DNA from: Rhodothermales bacterium
GTDB lineage: Bacteria; Bacteroidota; Rhodothermia; Rhodothermales; JABDKH01
Direction of reading: 5' to 3'
Assembly (NCBI GenBank): GCA_013002345.1
Contig: JABDKH010000141.1
Coordinates: 1-38,458 of the forward strand
Length of the DNA: 38,458 nucleotides
Of the stretch, positions 33,961 through 38,458 are shown in pieces. Below the pieces are notes generated by a model, which saw nothing but the letters and a program-made list of their open reading frames with translations, made no database searches and had not been told where the DNA came from. How positions within the stretch are numbered: the stretch's first letter is position 1; each line of letters starts with the position of its first letter. Position numbers and translations under genes: made by a program.

Positions 33961-34314
33961 ATGCAAGTCACAACCATGAGTTTCACGGTGGAGCCCTGCA
34001 ATCAGGAGACTGTTATTGTACGGATCGGCAAGGCGCTCGATTTCCGGAATGCCGCCGAGTTCAAGTCGACCTGTCAGACGCAGGTACGTTCCGGAGCCCG
34101 CAACTTCATTCTGGATTTCTCAGAGACGGGAATTCTGGATTCGACAGGGCTCGGATCGATTTTCTCCCTTTATCGCCAGGTTTCTCCGCTGGAAGGCCAG
34201 GTGGTCTTTGCGGCGGTATCACGGCCGGTACAGGTCGTCGTCCAGCTTACACGCACCTACAAGGTATTCAGACAGTTCCCGTCCGTCGAGGCTGCCGAAG
34301 AAGCCCTGTTGTAA
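33961..34314 (+). CDS. STAS-domain anti-sigma factor antagonist
   Basis: A 117-residue single STAS domain, like SpoIIAA/RsbV. The conserved phosphorylation region is FILDFSETGILDSTGLGSI, with Ser61 as the predicted target of the cognate kinase. Final helix and strand segments (VVVQLTRTYKVFRQF, SVEAAEEAL) are typical. When unphosphorylated such proteins bind the anti-sigma kinase and release its partner. ATG 33961 is listed; ATG 33976 is an alternative. First of three same-strand genes that form a complete partner-switching set with the ATPase and phosphatase that follow. Confidence 0.9.
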   Translation: MQVTTMSFTVEPCNQETVIVRIGKALDFRNAAEFKSTCQTQVRSGARNFILDFSETGILDSTGLGSIFSLYRQVSPLEGQVVFAAVSRPVQVVVQLTRTYKVFRQFPSVEAAEEALL

Positions 34315-34375
34315 AAGGTCCCTGAGTTCGCCACCACTACCCACCCGATGACCCTGTCACGACGTTGACGGCGTT

Positions 34376-34828
34376 ATGGAATCTGTAAAACAACGGTTTT
34401 GCGAACTGAGCACTCTCGTAGCGGGTGTGCATCAGATCTTTGACCAGCTTTGCGGTGATAGTGGTGGGTACGCGTGCCTGGACGAGGACACGTTTTACCG
34501 GGCGAAGCTTGCCGCCCACGAATGGGCGGCAAATCTCGTTCAGCATGCGTCCTTCGACAACCGGAAGCCGGAAGTCGACGTGGATGTGTGGCCGAACGGT
34601 AACAAGATCGAGTGCGTGTTTGAAGACAACTCGGATGGTTTCGACCTCGACTCCATCCTCGAGCAGCGGTCTAACGGACTCAGCCCCCTGCCGGAGCGCG
34701 GTATGGGCCTGCTCATGTTGAGTGCCTGCACGTCGGAACTCTCCTACGAAAAAACGGAAGGCGGTATCTACCGTCTTCGCTTCTCCGTCCATTCCGAAGC
34801 GGATCCATGGCTGAACATTCCATTCTAG
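34376..34828 (+). CDS. RsbW-like anti-sigma ATPase/kinase
   Basis: A 150-residue GHKL ATPase of the HATPase_c_2 (RsbW/SpoIIAB) type. The N-box is KLAAHEWAANLVQHA, with the conserved E and N; the G1 box is FEDNSDGFD; the G2-like loop is RGMGLLMLSACTSELSY. It would phosphorylate the STAS protein encoded upstream and bind a sigma factor or another effector. The start is ATG 34376, 61 bp after the STAS gene, without a clear ribosome site. Its last 22 nt overlap the next gene. Confidence 0.88.
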   Translation: MESVKQRFCELSTLVAGVHQIFDQLCGDSGGYACLDEDTFYRAKLAAHEWAANLVQHASFDNRKPEVDVDVWPNGNKIECVFEDNSDGFDLDSILEQRSNGLSPLPERGMGLLMLSACTSELSYEKTEGGIYRLRFSVHSEADPWLNIPF

Positions 34829-35961
34829 TCGTTGAAGACGAGCATACGCTTCGAAGGCTGTTGGAATACCGCCTCAGTAAGCTCTACGACGTCCGCACCG
34901 CGGCGAACGGAGAAGAAGCGCTCGAACAAATCGCGGAGAACATTCCTGACCTGATCATCTCGGATATCATGATGCCGAAGATGGACGGGTTCGCGTTACA
35001 AAGCGCCGTTCAGAGTCAGCACGAAACGAAGGCGATACCCTTCATCTTTCTTACGGCGAAGGCCGACGAGCAGAGCAGGCTGAAGGGGATGCGAACCGGT
35101 GTCGACGACTACATCACGAAGCCGTTCGACATTGAGCAATTGCTCATCCGCGTACAGAGACTTCTTGAACGGACGAAGATGTTTCAGACGCAGCTCGACG
35201 CAAAGATCGGGCAAGACTTCTCACAGCGTTTGATGCCGAAGAGCCTGCCCCAGGTACCGAACTACTCCGTCTTCTTCCATAACAACCCGAGGGAGCACGG
35301 CGGCGGCGACCTTTTCGACTGGATGGAAGCAGCGCCCGGAACATACTTTCTGACGATCGGCGACGTCATGGGCAAAGGATTGCAGGCCAAGTTCTATGCC
35401 TTCAGCTTCCTCGGCTACGTCCGCAGTACTATCCACGCCATGCTCCGGACGACACAATCTCCTGCGGAAATCATGACGCGTGTCAATCACGTATTGATGG
35501 ATGACCCGCCCATGCAGGAGACCTTCGCATCGCTGCTGCTCGTTCGATGGGAGCCGGAGGCGCATCGGCTGACGTATGCGAATGCCGGACACTGTCGGCC
35601 GTTGCTCATCACTCCAGATGGCCCGGAGATCGTCGAATACAGCGATATGATTCTGGGACTCGATCGCAACGCCGAGTTCAAGGATACCGAAGTCGAACTA
35701 CCCGCAGACTCTGCGCTCATCGCCTATACGGATGGATTGACTGAACAGGTTCTCCAGAGTGGACAGATCGCCGGAGAGCAGGGCATCGTTGATGCCTCGA
35801 TGAGAGCCTATGGCCGGGACGCCCCTATCGACGCGATGCTGGACGATGTTCTGAATCGCTCGGAAGAAGACGAATTCGGCGATGACATTCTGGTTCTCTG
35901 GCTTCAGCGCGAGCCGCTGGAAATTGACTGGTTCTCCCCTTTCGCTGCAGACGTGAAGTAG
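34807..35961 (+). CDS. Response regulator with SpoIIE-type PP2C phosphatase domain
   Basis: A 384-residue RsbU-like protein. The receiver domain (1-125) has the acidic pair E10/D11, the phospho-acceptor D53 (IISDIMMPKMDGF), T83 and K105 (DYITKPFD). A short helix (about 118-140) links to a PP2C/SpoIIE domain (150-372) with the metal aspartates in GGGDLFDW, TIGDVMGKG, AYTDGLTE and GDDILVLWL. It should dephosphorylate the STAS protein when the receiver is phosphorylated. The cognate histidine kinase is not in the window. Overlaps the RsbW-like gene by 22 nt, indicating coupled translation. Confidence 0.93.
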   Translation: MAEHSILVVEDEHTLRRLLEYRLSKLYDVRTAANGEEALEQIAENIPDLIISDIMMPKMDGFALQSAVQSQHETKAIPFIFLTAKADEQSRLKGMRTGVDDYITKPFDIEQLLIRVQRLLERTKMFQTQLDAKIGQDFSQRLMPKSLPQVPNYSVFFHNNPREHGGGDLFDWMEAAPGTYFLTIGDVMGKGLQAKFYAFSFLGYVRSTIHAMLRTTQSPAEIMTRVNHVLMDDPPMQETFASLLLVRWEPEAHRLTYANAGHCRPLLITPDGPEIVEYSDMILGLDRNAEFKDTEVELPADSALIAYTDGLTEQVLQSGQIAGEQGIVDASMRAYGRDAPIDAMLDDVLNRSEEDEFGDDILVLWLQREPLEIDWFSPFAADVK

Positions 35962-35985
35962 ACTCGGCGACGCGTGGCCACTCAG

Positions 35986-36001
35986 CCGGTTTGAGAACCG
36001 G
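35986..36001. terminator. Short hairpin between convergent genes
   Basis: CCGGTT (35986-35991), loop TGAG, AACCGG (35996-36001). A perfect 6-bp stem with a tetraloop between the convergent phosphatase and menE genes, but with no U tract on either side, so its terminator activity is doubtful. Confidence 0.35.
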
Positions 36002-36049
36002 ACGGCAGCCCTCTCACACTTCGCACGCGGAATCCCGGAGCGTTGCGAT

Positions 36050-37519
36050 CTATCCGCTATGAGAGCGTCGACTCAGCGCGATCTCCCGGAGCAAATGACG
36101 GCTGGGCTTCGACAACTCCCCTTCCGCACCGTCGGGAAAGACGTGCACGGCGACGGGATGCTTGAAGCGTGGGAGCAGAGGCACAAGGCGGAGTCTGACT
36201 TCGTCGATCGACAACTCGTGATCTGCAAACTCAAGAAACGCGACAGGTCGGGCGCCGAATTCTGCATCAGGTATGTCTACCACGACTGATCGTTCGATCT
36301 CGTCAAAACTGCAAAGTGCGCGCTCGATTTCCTCCGGCTGAATGTTCTCTCCGCCAGATATGAACATATTGTCTCGTCGTCCTTCCACAATCAGTTGACG
36401 ACGGGCTGTGAACCGACCTGTGTCGCCGGTCGAAAACCAGCCGTCAACGGATGGTGCGGGCTCCAGATCACCATCAACGAAGTAGCCCGCGAAGAGCGTC
36501 TCTCCTCGTACAAGCAACTCTCCACTTTCATCGATTCGGACCGATCTGAACGGGAGCACGCGGCCGCAGTGACCGGACTCAAGAACGTGTTCACCGCCGG
36601 TCGTTGCGCAAACCTGCGAACCCATTTCGGTCAAGCCGTACGAAACATGCAGCGGCGCGCCCGCACACACGAACGCCTCTTCCAGGTCCGGTGGGACCGG
36701 GCCTCCGCCGGCCAGGATCGCCTTGAGGCCATCTAGCCGGACGCCCTCACGAAGCATTTGCTGCATCTGAGTGGGCACCACTGAGATGTGGGTGACGTGC
36801 GTACCGGCCATCGAATCGCTCAGCGTACTTTCGCGGTCTGGAATAACCATGGTCGCGCCACCCAGCAGACAACGCAACAGAATTCCGAGCCCACCGACAT
36901 GATAAAGTGGCAGCGACAACAACCAGCGATCGCCGGTCACGAGCGGGAGATTCCTGCTCGACCCGAGCGCAGAGTAGTACAGGTTGGCGTAGGTGAGAGC
37001 GGCAGCCTTCGGACAGGAGCTGCTGCCGGATGTGAACACGGCGATGCAGGGTCGGGCAGGATCGAAATCGACTTCGGCCATCAGCTCTCGAGCGCCCATG
37101 TCCTTCGTGATCTCACTCAACGGATATGCCGCCATACCGTCAAGATCGATTCGCCGTGGTTCGAGCACGGTTTGTGGACCGAAGAGCACTAGTCGCGATC
37201 CGACGGTCGCCATGGTTGAGCCCAGCACTTCCAGAGGCAGGCGCGTGGATATCGGCACACACACCGCGCCGAGACGGATCAAAGCCAGAATCACAACCAC
37301 CGTTTCCAGTCCATTATGCGCCAGCACGCCAATACGATCTTCCTTGGCAACACCAACCGACACAAGATTGCGGGCCGCAGCACGGACTCGGACGTCGAGT
37401 TCCGCAAAGGATATCGAACCCGTGTCTGCAGCAATGGCTTCGGCTGAACCGAATTGCGCTGCCGCAGAAGTCGTCGGACAAATGAGAGGAACCCTGGCCG
37501 GGCGGATGGGGACGTTCAT
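36050..37519 (-). CDS. menE: o-Succinylbenzoate--CoA ligase
   Basis: A 489-residue AMP-forming ligase of menaquinone synthesis, activating o-succinylbenzoate with CoA. The P-loop is VFTSGSSSCPKAA at about 161-173, with Ser/Cys where many relatives have Thr/Gly-Lys; other core motifs are SYGLTEMGSQVCAT, STGDTGRF and, near the end, GELSKPSRHLLREI with the probable catalytic lysine. The MenE call over other acyl-CoA ligases rests on the ATGA overlap with menC upstream. Start ATG 37519. Confidence 0.9.
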   Translation of the reverse strand: MNVPIRPARVPLICPTTSAAAQFGSAEAIAADTGSISFAELDVRVRAAARNLVSVGVAKEDRIGVLAHNGLETVVVILALIRLGAVCVPISTRLPLEVLGSTMATVGSRLVLFGPQTVLEPRRIDLDGMAAYPLSEITKDMGARELMAEVDFDPARPCIAVFTSGSSSCPKAAALTYANLYYSALGSSRNLPLVTGDRWLLSLPLYHVGGLGILLRCLLGGATMVIPDRESTLSDSMAGTHVTHISVVPTQMQQMLREGVRLDGLKAILAGGGPVPPDLEEAFVCAGAPLHVSYGLTEMGSQVCATTGGEHVLESGHCGRVLPFRSVRIDESGELLVRGETLFAGYFVDGDLEPAPSVDGWFSTGDTGRFTARRQLIVEGRRDNMFISGGENIQPEEIERALCSFDEIERSVVVDIPDAEFGARPVAFLEFADHELSIDEVRLRLVPLLPRFKHPVAVHVFPDGAEGELSKPSRHLLREIALSRRSHSG

Positions 37520-38458
37520 TGGATCTCGATCGGTTGCAGCAAATCCTCAGAGGGACGAATAGCCGGACCTGAGATCTCGCCGAATGAGAGAAAGGGACGG
37601 TCGAAATCGACAGGCGCGGCAAGGGAATCGCGTGTCAACCACGCGTGAGTCCCAATACCAACTGCTTCACGAACTGTCCCGGGTCCTGGCAGCGCCCGCG
37701 CCACCGCAGCCGTACCCACTCCGCTCTCATAACACGAACTCATCACAATCTTAACCCCTGCGGCACGTCCCGCTTCCACGAGTTGCCGGGTACGACGACC
37801 TAGAATAGTCGGCTTCAACACGAGCGCCGCGATGAAGTCAGGAAGTTCGAACACCGACACGGCATCCCAGTCCCTGATCGTCTCGTCGAACGCGATTGCG
37901 AGGCCGGTTTCCTTTGCGAGTTGCCTGCTGCGTGCAGGATCGGCCAGCGGTTCTTCTACAAACTCGACGTCCGCCGACTCGATGCCACTCGCAAAACGAA
38001 CAGCATCCGACCAGGTCCATGCCCGGTTTGCGTCGATCCGGATCTTGACCCGCGTCCCGGTCAATTCCCGCACCGATGTTACAAGTCCGATATCGTCGTC
38101 GACGGAGCCCCGGCCAACCTTCAGTTTCATGGAGACAAAACCGCGGTCGACAAGAGACTTCGCCTGTCTGAGCACCTGCGCCCGCTCTCCCTGTAGAAGC
38201 CCGGTCGTGTAAACCCGCGCGTTCGGGTCGAGGTCGACCGAAGTGAGGGACTCAACGGCGGTATCCAGAGCGAACTCCAGAGACGGCAACCCCGCTGCAA
38301 GGTGGTGGAGTGCCGCCGGGACGTCGTCGTCGATCGAACTCGTCTCGTGATGGCGTCCCACACTTCGTACCAGCGATCTTGCAGCGGCCTCCACCTCATC
38401 GAGCGATTCAGTGCTGAAGCTTTCGAGCGGCGCTGCCTCTCCCCAACCCGTCCTACCA
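37516..38458 (-). CDS. menC: o-Succinylbenzoate synthase, cut by the window edge
   Basis: An enolase-superfamily enzyme that dehydrates SHCHC to o-succinylbenzoate in menaquinone synthesis. The visible frame runs open to the right edge; the part before the GTG at 38394 reads GWGEAAPLESFSTESLDE, a typical MenC N-terminal segment, so the true start lies outside the window. The catalytic lysines are in the FVSMKLKVGRG segment and LVLKPTILG, with metal ligands in RIDANRAW, EFVEEPLADP and IAFDETIRD. A C-terminal MSSCYESGVG segment is also present. It overlaps menE by 4 nt (ATGA). Confidence 0.92.
   Translation of the reverse strand, partial: GRTGWGEAAPLESFSTESLDEVEAAARSLVRSVGRHHETSSIDDDVPAALHHLAAGLPSLEFALDTAVESLTSVDLDPNARVYTTGLLQGERAQVLRQAKSLVDRGFVSMKLKVGRGSVDDDIGLVTSVRELTGTRVKIRIDANRAWTWSDAVRFASGIESADVEFVEEPLADPARSRQLAKETGLAIAFDETIRDWDAVSVFELPDFIAALVLKPTILGRRTRQLVEAGRAAGVKIVMSSCYESGVGTAAVARALPGPGTVREAVGIGTHAWLTRDSLAAPVDFDRPFLSFGEISGPAIRPSEDLLQPIEIQ

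Noticed and set aside
33779-33979. A 66-codon frame upstream of the STAS gene
   Set aside because: Overlaps the candidate promoter and the STAS start in another frame; no ribosome site and basic, featureless sequence.

Overview
The window is a GC-rich stretch of a Gram-negative chromosome, most likely from the Rhodothermota/Balneolota side of the Bacteroidota (FCB) group. Three proteins carry type IX secretion (T9SS) C-terminal sorting domains of the 'PNPFNP' kind. There is a TonB-dependent receptor with a carboxypeptidase-regulatory N-terminal domain, a PorV/PorQ-like outer-membrane protein, lipopolysaccharide (LPS) transport genes (lptC, an OstA-like protein, lptB) and menaquinone genes (menC, menE). 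The species assignment is an inference from gene content. I see no rRNA, tRNA, CRISPR array, insertion sequence or phage gene.

Layout. (1) 70-5086, minus strand: a four-helix membrane protein, a large membrane Ser/Thr kinase with TPRs, and a YfcC-family transporter. (2) 5328-16171, plus strand: a secreted FG-GAP/VCBS protein ending in a terminator hairpin, then a tight four-gene run of TonB receptor, 1141-residue T9SS cargo, PorV-like protein and a PGRP-type amidase with a T9SS sorting domain. (3) 16424-19274: a CDF-type cation transporter divergent from acetyl-CoA synthetase, followed by a strong bidirectional terminator. (4) 19450-20640: a DUF4382 lipoprotein divergent from a universal stress protein, with an elaborate hairpin between them. 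(5) 20712-33732, all minus strand: a long housekeeping run read from the right as B3/4-domain protein, lptC, OstA-SPOR protein, lptB, tyrS, DAHP synthase, glmS, prfA, rpsF, rpsR, rplI, dsbD. (6) 33961-35961, plus strand: a partner-switching set (STAS antagonist, RsbW-like ATPase, receiver-SpoIIE phosphatase). (7) 36050 to the right edge, minus strand: menE and a menC that runs off the window.

How the genes work together. Region 2 looks like a surface module: uptake receptor, secreted cargo, a probable T9SS shuttle and a cell-wall amidase. Region 5 couples LPS export to translation, aromatic and amino-sugar synthesis (GlmS feeds both peptidoglycan and LPS). Region 6 is a signalling module whose output sigma factor or effector is not in the window. 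The items I find most worth following are the OstA-SPOR fusion, the T9SS/TonB/PorV/amidase operon, the freestanding B3/4 protein translationally linked to lptC, and several structured intergenic elements. Gaps between genes are all under about 300 bases.
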